The translations under genes were made by a program, and so were the position numbers. Below, piece by piece: positions 1 through 12,345 of a stretch of 64,000 bases of DNA (its first letter is position 1; each line of letters opens with the position of its first letter). The notes below the pieces were generated by a model. The model ran no database searches. It worked only from the letters and a program-made list of their open reading frames with translations, and was not told where the DNA came from. Source of the DNA: Typha latifolia (lineage: Eukaryota; Streptophyta; Magnoliopsida; Poales; Typhaceae); contig CM034099.1 of NCBI GenBank assembly GCA_019914945.1, positions 16,518,704-16,582,703 on the forward strand, given 5' to 3'.

Positions 1-2
1 AT

Positions 3-146
3 GAACATCTATATACGTTCACATCGGCAGAGAAAGCAAATTGTGCATTCAAACACCTCGACCTTGTTCGAATGCATGTGTGTGAACGCTTATATATGTT
101 CACAACGACAGAGAACGCGAATTGCGCATTCGAACACGCTCAGTGA
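3..146 (+). repeat. Two-copy tandem repeat, 81-bp period
   Basis: Two copies of a unit of about 54 bp begin at positions 3 and 84. Both start with GAAC and run through CATTC(A/G)AACAC at roughly 80 percent identity. The period of 81 bp is a multiple of three, so the open frame from base 1 reads a 27-residue unit twice (NIYIRSHRQRKQIVHSNT against NAYICSQRQRTRIAHSNT). The array may continue to the left, outside the window. I recognise no gene; it may be the edge of a satellite or of a transposon terminal region. Confidence 0.6.
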
Positions 147-149
147 GAA

Positions 150-815
150 TGCACTATTTCTAAGATTATTACTAGTTAGTTTGGTTAGCCTCTTAAGATA
201 TGGATGACAACCTAAGGGATTATTATGAATGAATATTAAATTTCCTTCCCTTCCTTCTCTACCCTAACTCTTCTCCCTCCTCGTTCAAGCCCTGGCCGTG
301 TGCCATCTCGTCGTCGGTTACCTCTAATCCCTCTTGACTGTCAAGTCCTCCATCCTCCTTAGGATCTCGACCAATATCTCCCCCTCATTCTTATCCCTTC
401 AACACCACATGCCACCAAATCCATCACCATTATCACCCCTCTTTCACCATCTATATCACCATCATCACTATCACTCGTCATCTCCACCTTCACCGTAGTT
501 TTGCATATTTTTTCCCCAGGTATAGTCAGAATCTGTGAAGGGTGTGAATATCAAAACCGTAAATCATGAAGATACAAAATGACCACTACTACTTTCATAA
601 TTTTATGACTACGAAAGAATATTTTAAGATTATTCTCTTCCAACTGTGCGCACTGCTTCCTTGCAACCGAGCTTGGTCGAGAACGGACGTACGATCCATA
701 ACAATCCCCTCCCCCCGATAATCGAGGTCGCATAGGCTTCATCAGCCTTGAGTTTAATCCAACTAGAGGATGGTGGTTCCCACTGGTTAGTGCAATCACT
801 CCTTTCCTATTTGCG
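150..815. other. Intergenic, no gene seen
   Basis: This stretch contains pyrimidine-rich DNA and a CACCATCACCATTATCACC-like simple stretch around 415-490. No convincing coding signal, RNA gene or terminal repeat was seen. Confidence 0.5.
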
Positions 816-819
816 CTTG

Positions 820-3800
820 TGGCACCCATCATGACTATATTCTATAGCAAGCTACATCGTGAACCTTGTCATCTCAGTTGCACCACCAACCTTGTTGTCT
901 CAACTGTTGTCTTCCTATCAACCTAAAACACTCGCCCATTCTGAACCTTCCAACTTTTACACATACTGCAAGTTATAACTGCTCTGATACCGTAATCGTG
1001 CTCATAATCTTTATCCCACTTCGAAGTTATCCAGTTCTTATCAATTATAGTATTCACAACTCCATTCATCTTGAGACTGTTATTCAGATATTCCCAAACT
1101 TCTTTAGCAAATAGACATCCAAAGAATAAATGACCTCTAGTCTCTTAGAATAGCCAACATAACCCAGAGTTCTCATTAGACCCCCATTATGCTATATAGA
1201 TAAAGCCGCATTGGGAGCTTGCAACATATGGCCTTCCATACGAAGATGTGTACCCTGGGTGCCAAATGTAAGGCCCAATTGGACCAAGCAATCATCGCAG
1301 GCTTTCTCAAGTGCTTGGAGACTGATTGTGTGTTGGCTTCGTCGTTCTCCTCTGAGGCCCAAACCTATTGATCAACCAGCCCACCACCCCTTTTATGCAC
1401 TAAGAAAATCTTAAAGGCCATATCCATTCCAAAACACATCATTAACTTCCCCACTTCCCATCCATGCTCACTTAGAAACTCACCGTTCATCAAGCAACCT
1501 TATATGCACAGGAGGATTAATGGGACCTCTAAAATCCACGATTTCATCAGCATCGCAAGTATCATTTCCATTGCTAATAACTCATCGGAACCCACCTTGC
1601 AAAATCTTGAGTGCCCGAACGAAGCCACTCCAGATCCATGACACCTTCTTCTCTTTTCTCTCCATCCATGGCGTAAGCTCTCCATACTTGTGCAGAAGGA
1701 TGCTAACCCATAGTGATTGCCTACGATGAAGCATGCTTAGAACATGTTTCCCCAATCAACGTCATCCTCGCCGTGTGCAAACATTTTATTCCCAAGCCAC
1801 CTCCTTTTGGCTTTGTGATGGTGTCTCAACTCAATAGGTGAAGACCCTAGCAGTCCATTACCTTCTCCTATAAAAACGCTCGTGAGATCTTCATAATGAT
1901 ATCTAGAACAGTATTCAACAGCCATGTTGATCCTATTTAGTAAGTATGGAATATTATTTAGCACCCCTTGGATTAATGTGATCTTTTCGGCCATCGAGAG
2001 CATGCTTCTCTTCTACCCTGCCCGACTAGCTTCCATTGACTCTCTCGATAAGATCCTTGTGGGTCAGGACTAGAATTTTGTGGCCTAACACCTTGACTCT
2101 TAGATATGTGAATGACATCCCCACTAGTTTTAGCCACAACTTGTTAGCCAAATTGCACTTCTCATGTGCCTCTAAACCACGGTGGGAGGAACACCTCCGA
2201 CTTGTCCACTTTGATCTTCTAATTTGTGATCCTAATGTAGATATCCATTGCATGAAGTAACGCTTCTGCATTCACCTCATTTGCCTAGATCACCACTAAT
2301 AGATCATCCGCATAAAGCAAATGCGAAACTTGACCCTTGCTAACCCGCTCTAGCCACTTGTTCATTGAGAGAGGAGGTGAGGATTTGTGAGCAAATGATG
2401 AACAAATATGGTGATATGGGTCTCTCTGTCTCAATCCTCTAAGTGGAGTTATCCAATCATTTGGTTGTCCATTAATCAAAATACCAAACTGCAACAAAAT
2501 GATGCAAGCCACAATGCAATCCCTTCACTTGGGAGGAAACTTCATTATCTTCAGTGTCCAAATAAGTGCCTCTTAAGATAGTCAGTCATATGCTTTCTCC
2601 ATGTCAAGCTTGACCATTATCGTTGGTCATGCACCAAAGAATATGTCATCTCTTGAGTTGCAAGGGTGTTATCATAGATCTATCTTCCCACTACAAATGC
2701 CCATGTTCCACACCCACTAGCTTAGGCAAGAGCGACTTTGGCCGACGAACTAAAATCTTGGCGATCACTTTGTAGGCAACATTACACAATGCGATGGGTC
2801 AATAATCCTTCATCATCTGTGACTTTTTTGTTCCTTGGTATTAAAGTGATAAAGGTGTAACCCTAGCTTTTAGGGAGGGCTCCCTTCTTAAAGAATTGAC
2901 ATACACTATGTAATGGACTTGATTATAACAATCAAGGAAAAATAATAGTGGGCAATGCTAAGCACTTCTCCCCTTCTTATGTGCCGGTGGGCAACTATCC
3001 TTACCCACATCCACCTCCATCTACCTTGAGCCTTGCTCACCTGCACCATTGAACACCACTAGAGCTTGATCATCAATCGTAGTTCGGTCATCCTGTACCA
3101 TTGCATCAGCAGTTTCCTTGCACTGAGTGATCATCCACTTTAGGTTGGCCACCTCTTGCATGTGATTCCCTAGTGGTTTTGCTCCTTCCATGGTCGGAAG
3201 CCGTGAACTGACCGAGGCAACTCCATTATGAACTATATTTTCAGGATACACAACCATAGCATTAAAAACTCTTTTGTTAGGGTTTTGCACTATTTTCATG
3301 TAAGCAGGCTTTGTTTGTCTTCCATGTTTGTCGCTAATTAGATGAGCAGACCATCAATCGTAGCAACCCTCAAATTTTTAGATGCTACACAATCCTCCAA
3401 CCCAGTTGTCAAATTGTTATTCGTTTTGTATTACTCATGAATGACAGAATTGCCCTAGCAATCCAAGTTAGCCTCTATATCCATCTCTAGTTCCCTAGGC
3501 CTAGAGGTCGAAGCCGTCTCCTAGTGAGCCTAGCGGGTGATTGGGTACCTTCTTGCCATCTCTCAAGGTGTCCCACTCTTCAGCGATCCCTTCCCATATG
3601 AGGTCATGTTATCCTTCTTGGTCTCTACGTTCTTTTCCTTCTTAGTCTTGGTCTCCACCCTCTTTCCCTTCTCAGTTTTGGTCTCCACATACTTTTTCTT
3701 CTTAGCTCTCAATGTTTGGTATAGGTCCGAGGTAGCTGCCTTGCTTACTAGTTTTTTGGTTTGCATAAGGACAGCGCCATTTTTCTGGCACCTTCGTACG

Positions 3801-4470
3801 CACACAATGTTCCCTAGGGGACTTCCTTCTATTGTGGGCATGCCACTAGCTAGTGGGAAGCCTTGCTCACTCAGCCGCACTATCTCTCTAGCTCCCTTTT
3901 TGAAAGCCAGACAACCTATTTTAGTGGCTTGCTAAGGTCAATCTCCACGCAAATACGTGCACACCAGTTGTGTGAGTGATCCGTGATCGCTTCATCTATC
4001 CTCAAGGGCCTTCCAAAGTATGTCGTCATCGAGATCAATGACGCCAACTCCCAGTACTCCTTAGGCAAGTTCGATAATTGAATCTACACCGGCACCAAGG
4101 TGAAGGCTAAAAATTATTCATCAACTTGATAAGGTTTAGTAACCTTCCACTTAGAGTCCACAAACCATTGGTAAGCACATATAACAAGTCGTCATTTTCA
4201 AATTAAAATATGTAAAAACCTTCCACCACATCCGACACTTAAAACCTATGATGTTATTCCAAAGTTAAGGTAATATGACTTTGAGGCGAGGTAATGGGAT
4301 GTTGTACCCTCAAAATTAGATAAATAAGGTCAATTGCCATCTCTCTCGGCGTGTTAGGGTTTACAATAACGTAGTCATTTCTTTGCTCCTTAGGTTTGCT
4401 TAAAATCTCCTCTGGGATCCTTCCCTCAAACCGTTTGTGATTGTTCTTCCTAGTTGCAACAGAAGCTTAG
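820..4470 (-). mobile_element. Decayed L1-type LINE (non-LTR retrotransposon)
   Basis: Read on the minus strand, the order is that of a plant L1-like LINE. Around 4060-3900 there is a DUF4283-like ORF1 segment (NWCARICVEIDLSKPLK). Around 2510-2285 there is reverse transcriptase with GLRQRDP and the catalytic LLYADDLLVVI (YADD) box. Around 2000-1900 follows the downstream RT segment MAEKITLIQGVLNNIPYLL. Around 1170-1090 there is the zf-RVT signature (HLFFGCLFAKEVWEYL). The frames are broken by many stops and shifts. The interval between ORF1 and RT is too short for an intact endonuclease domain, so a deletion is likely. Both outer limits are approximate; no target duplication or poly-A tail was identified. 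The element is non-functional. Confidence 0.8.
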
Positions 4471-4479
4471 GATTTGCTC

Positions 4480-5489
4480 ATTCCCCCTGCTAACGTGGCC
4501 GCTTCTTTCTTGTTCTAATTACTCCCTCCCTACCTCTGGCTTTGCCACCTTTAATGAAGACGCTCTTTACTAGACATCCGTGCCCTCGGTTGAGGCCGGG
4601 AGAGTCTTGCTCTAGGCTATTTCTCACTTCATGAAAGCATTTTACTGAATCTAATCAGACATACTAGTCCAGGGATCAACTTTTCTTTTTATCATTTAAA
4701 AGTACGAAGACTAGATATGGGTTTAAACAATGAATCAACGCTCCCTAGATATAAAGGCACTAAGGTCTTATCAATTTTTAGCCAATATATAAAACCGCTC
4801 AGTTTAAACTTTAAATAATATGCCACGTCGAACTATTACTTCGAACTAAAATTCCGTGTCAACACATAAAGTTCCAATATGAGGTGATTTCTATTGCCCG
4901 AAGATCGCCTGCAGCTCTTGACTGCATGAATTTGCTGCATTGTGACATTGGCTGACCTTTTATCTCTGTATCTTGGAAAGCCAATTACGACAGAAAAATA
5001 CTAGGCGTAGTGAATTGCTGCACCGAGATTGCATACGATCTTCTCTCTTCTAGTTTCGTTATTGAGCACAAGTAATACGGCTACCCGAGCGATCGTCGCA
5101 TCTCTCCTCTAAACTTGGGATTTATTCTTCGTCTCGAAGGTAAGCAAAATCTTCCTCGCAGATCGTTCGATTTTATCGATAATTATTACAAATTTTCGTA
5201 GATTAACTCTCGTTATTCTCGTTTGATGTAGCAAATTGCCCATTCGAATCCATTTCCTACCCTTTTGGATCCACGCACCGCCGGAATCGGAAACCCTCAT
5301 CCTTTCTTCGCGTTGCTGCGCCAGATCTTGGGTCTGAATTGCTTCACCTTCGATTTGACCCGAGCGAGTTCGTCCGGTTTCAGATCTAGAATCTGCTAGG
5401 GAACCCTAGCTCGAGACGATCGGAGGTGTTGCCGGCTGGTTTCTCACCCTTTGGAGGTGGATCTGAGGGAGACCAGGGTTTCGTTGGAA
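4480..5489 (+). promoter_or_regulatory. Upstream region and 5' leader of SYP32
   Basis: No coding gene is supported between the LINE relic and the SYP32 start. Base composition becomes GC-richer from about 5230, typical of the leader of a monocot housekeeping gene. No unambiguous TATA box was seen at a useful distance, so the transcription start cannot be fixed. An in-frame upstream ATG at 5451 would add 13 residues, but the ATG at 5490 fits the expected SYP3 N-terminus better. Confidence 0.4.
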
Positions 5490-8400
5490 ATGCATTCGAG
5501 AGCAACGCAGTCGTCGTTTCGGGATCGGACGCAGGAGTTCCGATCCGTCGTCGAGAGCACGAGGAAGCGGGTCTCGTCCGCATCGGATGTGCCAAGCAGT
5601 AGCGCCGGATCGAAACTAGACGGCTCGAGATCTGCGGTTTCGATTCAGTCGGAGTTCAACAAGAGAGCTTCGAAAATTGGGCTTGGGATCCATCAAACTT
5701 CGCAGAAGCTTGCGAGACTAGCGAAATGTGAGTCTTAGCAATGGCATGGATTTCTTTGCTCGTGCTAGATTCTGTTATGTTTTGAATTAGACCCAAGTAT
5801 GAGGATTTTGCCCAGTAATTGCACGGCAAATGGGAAATTGTAATTTGTAGCTTTCCGGTTTTTTCATTGATAGTTTGGTTGATACTCTCCTGAATTTGCA
5901 AGCTTTAGATGTTAATTATTTATTAAAGAATGGAAGTTAAAGTGTTCATTTAAGATAGTTCTGCATTAGCTAGGTGAACATGAAACAACATTTTCTGCCG
6001 AGCCGACTATTTCCTAATTGGTAGAGACGCTCCCTTTGTTTCCCTGCCCTGGTAGGGATGCAAATGAGACAGAAAAAACTATTAGTCCACAGGGGACATA
6101 GAATGTAGAAATAACATACACTTACATGGAAAATTCGGGAATAGAAGTAATAAAGTTTAATGTTATCTTGATGTATAATTGCTATCATAGAGTTCACTGC
6201 CAAAATACTCAGTGCCCAAGCAACCTAAGCAGGTATTTGGAGATTCTATATTCTGTATTAGGGTTTAGTTGTCTACGGTATCTTAATTTGTGGATGACCT
6301 TTACTATGGTTGACTTAGAGAGCATTCCCATGCTTTCATTATCAAAGGGGTAGTATAACATGATTACAGTAGAAATAGACAATTTATTGAGCAGCTTATG
6401 CATATGTTCTTTTGGTTCAAACTATCAAATATGGTGTTATGTTTTTTGTCTCTTTGCTTGGATCTGTCTCAAATATGAAGTTCCTATATCATATTGTCCT
6501 TGAAATATGGAGTCACAAAATTATTATCTGGTTCTTCATATAGAGTTAGACTCTTTCCTTTACCTAAAGGAAACTTTTGATGGTTGCTTCTAAGTTGGAT
6601 GAGCCTAACGCATGACAAATAAGGAATATATGTGTATGTTTCCAATACAATGGAAGGTTCGGGTGTGAATTTTTACTTGCTAGAATGCCTATATTATCAC
6701 GCTTCAATGTTATGCTGCATCGCTAGCTTTGATTCTTTTCTTGTCAGAAGATAGTATTGGCCAAGTAGTTTAGATATATGGTCAGCGGGCATTCTTTTTT
6801 TGATAGGGAGGTTAGGTGCTATTAAGTTTTACTTGTGTTTGCAGTGGCGAAGAGGACATCAGTTTTTGATGATCCAACTGTAGAGATACAAGAGTTGACA
6901 GCAGTTATCAAGAAGGATATTACTGCTTTGAATTCTGCTGTTGTAGACCTTCAACTGCTATGCAATTCGCAAAATGAGAGTGGCAGTATTTCCAAAGATA
7001 CTACTAATCATTCAACCACAGTGGTTGATAATTTGAAGAACCGTCTCATGAGCGCAACAAAGGAGTTCAAAGAAGTTTTAACCATGAGGACAGAGGTAAA
7101 CCTACTTTCTCGTCTTAAATTGGCTCACTTTATGTTTCCCACTTCTTTTTGGTAGTTACGGTATCCCATTTTTGTATTGGGAATTAATTTCGTTTTTGTA
7201 CATTTGAATATGTAGAATTTGAAGGTTCATGAGAATAGAAGGCAGTTGTTCTCTTCATCAGCTACAAAGGAGGCCACTAACCCTTTCATTCGACAGCGCC
7301 CTCTGGTTTCCAGGGGAACTGCAGACTCCTCTGCACCCCCTGCACCATGGGCAAATGACTCAACATCTTCATCTCCATTGTTCCCTAGGTGTGTAATCTA
7401 ATCAAATGGGCAAATTTTATTATGGTGATACACAACCTGTTGAGAGATTTAACATTTCTGTTTATTGTAAGTGGTTTATTTATTCTTAAACAAAAAAAAA
7501 GCAAAGAGGGTGTTTAGTAGATTTCTCTTGCTGAAGCCTAAATGACTCCATAACTTGTCTTATTGATGGCCAATGTTAGAGAAAGCGCTCACTTGGCACA
7601 TGGACTACTAAGCTTCTGACACTTAGTAGATGGCGAGTGTCATCTCTGGCTGCCTTGAGCCTAAGACAATTTACTTCGGTAAATTTAAGTACCACTTTAG
7701 CGCAAACCATATTTTGTGGAGGTTGAATATCTAAATATGCGTTATGCACATGATATATTCAAGCATATGATGACTAGACATTTTAACATGAAGCAACCAG
7801 TTTATCGGAGAGAAAATTGACATAACGGAGAGTTGTTAATGCTTAATAATTTGATAAAGAGTATCATGCATAGAAGCACCATCATCGAGAAAATTAAGGG
7901 AAAGGAATTACATATTAAATAAGGTCCACAAATCTACTAGCTGCTTAGTCTAGTGGTGGCACCAATCCGTCATAGTCTAAAATGGTAGAAATTACTTGAT
8001 ATGAGCTCGGGAATTATTTGATGTGGCTGAATCACATAGCATGGTGTAGAGGATCTAAGACTAATTTCTGTCATCGCAGTTGCCATCACTTTTTCTTCAG
8101 AACAATGTTGATGATTTATCATTAATCTTTTGTAGAATCTTATTAATTCTTGGTTCCCTGACGACCTGCCATTTCAGAAGTTTATTGTTTGTGCTATAAT
8201 TCATATAGACTGTGGCCAATTTTTCTATGCTGATAGCAAATGTTACTAGTTGCACCCTAACATTTAAAATATTGTTTGTATTATCAGTGTTTAAGGAATT
8301 TTTAGTTCTGCTATTATCAGGAAAAAGATGAATGGGGACCCATCCTCATCAACTCAGCCATTGATTCCACAGCAGCAACAGCAACAATTAGCAGTACAGG

Positions 8401-10243
8401 ACAGCTACATGCAGAGCAGGGCAGAGGCTCTTCAAAATGTTGAATCAACTATTCATGAGCTGAGCAACATCTTTACGCAACTGGCTACCATGGTTTCTCA
8501 GCAGGGGGAGCTTGCCATCAGGTTTGGCTTTCTTTCTTATCTGGGCTACTTTATTTAGTTCAGAACTTTTATCTTATTCTCAGAATTGTAATCTTCATCT
8601 CATCTATGGCTTTCGAAGTTACAGTTATAAGCTTCTTGACCTCAGATCCTGTCAAGAATGTCCTGTTTGCTTATATGTTACATAATTCGTAACATGCACT
8701 CAGCCACGCACAATGATTGAATGTAGAAAACTGATGAACATCATATATCTTTATGTATACTGTTAGTTTTGTGAACCTACCAGATTGTGTGGACTCAGAC
8801 CAGTCATTTATTTGCTCATGTAACTTAGTTGAGTATAATAAAAGGAACACTGTTAGAATTGGTTGACCAAAGATTTAGATGTATATCATTAGTAAATTTT
8901 ACTCTTCGCGGATTTTGGAACAATTATGTGTCTACAGTACACACTTGTTAGATTCCTTAGGCAACAATCTTTTTCGGTGCTAAACTGCTATGTTGATCTT
9001 TAGTTCTTCGCCATGCTATAAGAAGTCCTAGCGCTTAGATTGATAATCTATTCCAATGTTTGAAAAGCGGTATAGCGGATGCCTTACCGGGCGAAGCACC
9101 GGCTGCCTCACAAAAGGTATAGGCGGCCGAGATTTGGCAGTAGGTCCACCTTGCAGGGCGCTTGGCGGGCTGGGTGGCCCTATTTAGTGCGATGGCAGGT
9201 CGGCCCACCTTAGAGTTGGAGCGCGTCGGATAAGTTAAATGGGTTTTAGAACTGACCTTTTTAAAAGAGCCAAATCATTTTGTCTCCTCTCTCCTCCCAA
9301 TCATCCTCCCCGATCTTCCACACTCTTGGATGATGCATGGCCAGTAGCGAGCGGCGCAAGGCGGGTATTGGTGTGCTCATCTTTCTCTTCAACTCAATTC
9401 GTCTCTCTTCCTCCTGAGCAACACGACCAACAACCCAATGACAGGGTTGTCAGGCGATAAGGATGACGGCACCGATGTTTCTCTCTGAGAGCTCTCATAA
9501 TGCCCTTGGTTGCTTCATTTACCTACAAATATGGAGATGGATTGGATGGCAATATGGAGCCGCAAGTGTTTATGGCGATCTTGAGGTTACTTTCGGAATT
9601 TTAGGGACAGTGGTAATGGAGCCCCAAGTATATATTGTTTATGCCCTTAGGTACTTTTCTCTCTGTCTCTTTCTCTCTCCATCTCACTCTAACATAGTAT
9701 TAATTTCCACTAGAAGTTATCTGAAATAACTATATATTATAACTAGAATTAAGAAATAATATGTTAATGCACTAACCATCTTAGTGTCTGCATATAGCCT
9801 AGGTGCTCTGCAGTGGGGTAACTGCCCTTGAACAGTGTCCACCTGTCAAAATATTGATCTTTCCTCTTTATTTGTTTTTCTTGCTGTTGAGTAATTTGGT
9901 TCCTATTACGAGATAGAAAATAGAATGCTGAACTACTATGTTTAGGTTGCTTTTAGATTCCATTGTAAAAGATGACCAAGGATGGGCATAGTTGAGCATT
10001 ATATATGAAGCTTTAAGCTTACTATTAATTGCTTACTTTCTAGTGTTATTCATTTGAATTAATTAGGATAATTATCATTACAGGATTGATGAGAACATGG
10101 AGGACACATTGGCTAATGTTGAGGGAGCACAGGGCCAACTGCTAAAGTATCTAAATAGCATATCCTCCAACAGATGGCTGATGATCAAGATATTCTTCGT
10201 CTTGATGGTCTTCCTCTTGATTTTCCTATTTTTTGTTGCATAA
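5490..10243 (+). CDS. SYP32: Syntaxin SYP32-like Qa-SNARE (Golgi)
   Basis: This is a Golgi Qa-SNARE of the SYP3/syntaxin-5 group, a tail-anchored membrane protein needed for fusion in ER-Golgi and intra-Golgi traffic. Five exons join in frame: 5490-5727, 6845-7095, 7216-7388, 8321-8521, 10084-10243, giving 340 aa, the family's normal length. Seen in the protein: the syntaxin-5-type N-terminus (SSFRDRTQEF), the conserved SEFNKRASKIGLGIHQTSQK, the TSVFDDP and LKNRLMSATKEFKEVLTMRT segments of the Habc region, then a glutamine run (238-243). The SNARE motif spans about 252-318, with the zero-layer glutamine at Q282 in MVSQQGE. RWLMIKIFFVLMVFLLIFLF is the C-terminal membrane anchor. The start at 5490 was chosen because the 13 extra codons from 5451 are leader-like. 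Intron 4 (1.56 kb) carries a GC-rich insertion. The identity is firm; SYP31 is the only close alternative. Confidence 0.95.
7616..7640 (+). repeat. Small perfect hairpin in SYP32 intron 3
   Basis: CTACTAAG and CTTAGTAG form an 8-bp inverted repeat around a 9-base loop inside the intron. It may be chance; no RNA gene is claimed. Confidence 0.3.
9060..9460. repeat. GC-rich foreign segment in SYP32 intron 4
   Basis: Within an AT-rich intron this block is clearly GC-rich. It opens with a run built on GCGGTATAGCGG, ACCGGGCG and GGTATAGGCGGCC motifs, then passes into pyrimidine-rich DNA resembling a gene leader. I cannot delimit it with terminal repeats or a target duplication. It is probably a dispersed repeat or transposon fragment. 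It lies between intact splice sites and does not disturb the gene. Confidence 0.4.
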
Positions 10244-11189
10244 TTTCATGGTAATATTGACTTCAGTACTGCACAATCTTTTTGCCTATGTATAATGTCT
10301 TCTATTTTTTTTTCATATATGTGTACCAATTTCATCTAATGAAGCTGCTTTGCCATATATAATGACCTTATCTGTCTATACTCTATATTGGAGAGGGTTA
10401 TTGATGTTAGACTTGTTATTACACAGGTTTACTTTATGGTTTTGTTTGATCTCATGTTTTGAATCATTAGAACAAGCTGGATACCTGTTTGCAGTTTCAC
10501 GAAGTTTTGCGAAATTTTAATGCTACAAAGTCATTGTCGACTTGTGGCTAGGTTGCATATTTGTCCTTTGTATGATACATCTGTGAATGTATTTCAAATA
10601 AACCTGCATCAAGGATGAAAAGGGAGAGTAACCTGAGATGGTAATATACCCTCATCCAAGAATGTGAGTGTATAATTAGTTGTATATTTCTCTAATGAAT
10701 CTAATTTCATGGCTCATGGATCACAATTTCTAGGTAAAATTTTCAAGTTTCTATTTTCCTTCAGAAATCATACTGTTCCCTACCTAAGTAGGCCCATGAG
10801 AATGGTATCTGGTGCTCTCCATATTCTAATCAATCGAACGGTACAATGTCTGTGAGTTACTAAACAGTCCATCAGGAATCATTTTTTATAGTATTTGGGC
10901 AATTCTTTTTTTTTTAATTTTGTTTTGTTGTTCTGAGAAAAATGGGCAAAGCGCAGCTATATTTATTCAGGGAGAGAAGAATTGGGTTTTGCTTAGTTAT
11001 GCAAAAATGAAACGAAATGACAATTAGATTCAAAAGGAAACGAAAAGTAGATGATTTTTTCTAATATATTTCACAGGAATGACACCCAAATTACTAAGTT
11101 ATCAAGTTTTATTTATTTATTCATTTTGCTGAAAGCGATAATTCTATTAATTTTAATCATCTTGCAAGTTTGATACATAAAAATTAGAA

Positions 11190-11225
<36 letters not shown>

Positions 11226-12345
11226 AAGTAAAATAATAAGCATCAAGCGGTGAAGCCCATATGGGTGTACGAAATCTAAGCGGAACAACACCCAAATTAC
11301 TTAACAACAATATTTTCAGCTAACTGAAGCTTCATCATGACTGTTATGAATCTTGAAGTAGTATAACTACAAGTGTACCACATGTAAAAAACGAAACTAG
11401 AAAAACAGTCAACATGGTGGATAGCTAGAGGATTGAGACATATAAAGAGGAGAGAGGGATATGAGATCTGGAGAAACAATGAGTAGTAGATTTGGAAAAT
11501 AGGGGGAGAGAGAATTACACCTCTTCTTAAGACCTTAAATCCTCGGAGAAAAATGCTTAGATTTTTTGTAATACCCTTGTAAAACTTATCAAATAAGGCG
11601 ATGAATGTAACGTCTTTCGTGACAAATTTATAATTGACTAATTAGCTTGAATAATAATTGTTATTGTTTCGAGTAATATATTTTTATCTATATTAATATT
11701 CATCATTCTTTTATATATCACATCCCACTCAGGACAGGTTAATCAAAGACACAACAATAAAGGACCTATTGTACTACTCTTGGTAGAAATATAATCCTAT
11801 AAGAATATCACCAATTTTATTTAGGAAGTAACATTTTACAATTATATTTGGGTAAATAACTTTGAGACTCAATTTGGTCAAAAATTTGAAATTTTCTACT
11901 AAATAGTACCTTTATTATGTAGAATATCATTTATACCCAATGGGGCCCCGTCTATGTATGTATCTTATGACCATTCCGCAGTATCGGTGATATATCTACC
12001 CTCCGATGTGCATCCAACGGTGGAAACGTATGGGATCTCTCCCATCCCCTTGCTCTTTCGTTACATCTAATCGTCTCTCTCGCTCGTTGCTTCGTATAAT
12101 AAACAAATCGCCTCTCTCGCGGCTCGTCACTGACGTTATCTATCGCCCTAATCTCTCTTCTTTCCTTCTGCTCTCGAAACCCTAATCCATCTCCTTCGAT
12201 TCCTCAAATTCCAATCCTATTTCCCCCAAAAGCCGAACTTTTTCTACGATTTGTCTGATCTCGAATCACGAATTCGTACGTTTATCGGGGTATTTGCTCT
12301 TGCTTTGGATTCGATTGCGGTGGCTTCTTTTGAATCTAGATAGAA
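10244..12345. other. SYP32 3' flank and intergenic DNA
   Basis: This contains the 3' untranslated region of SYP32, probably to about 10.6-10.7 kb although no polyadenylation site can be fixed. AT-rich DNA follows, with one short retroposon (11098-11287). From about 12000 there is a CT-rich leader of the next gene (repeated CTCTCTCGC motifs). No other gene is supported. Confidence 0.5.
11098..11287 (-). mobile_element. Short retroposon with 14-bp target duplication
   Basis: The exact 14-mer ACACCCAAATTACT occurs at 11084-11097 and again at 11288-11301, bracketing about 190 bp. On the minus strand the insert ends in an A-rich (AATA)n tract, shortly before the duplication. It contains an (AT)n tract at 11192-11223. 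A duplication of that length plus an A-rich 3' end is the mark of target-primed reverse transcription, so this is a SINE or a severely 5'-truncated LINE. About 11 bases between the A-rich tract and the duplication are unexplained. Confidence 0.55.

Noticed and set aside
6010..6060. TTGGTAGAGACGC in SYP32 intron 1, resembling a tRNA A box
   Set aside because: No matching B box (GGTTCGANNCC) and no stems follow; treated as chance.
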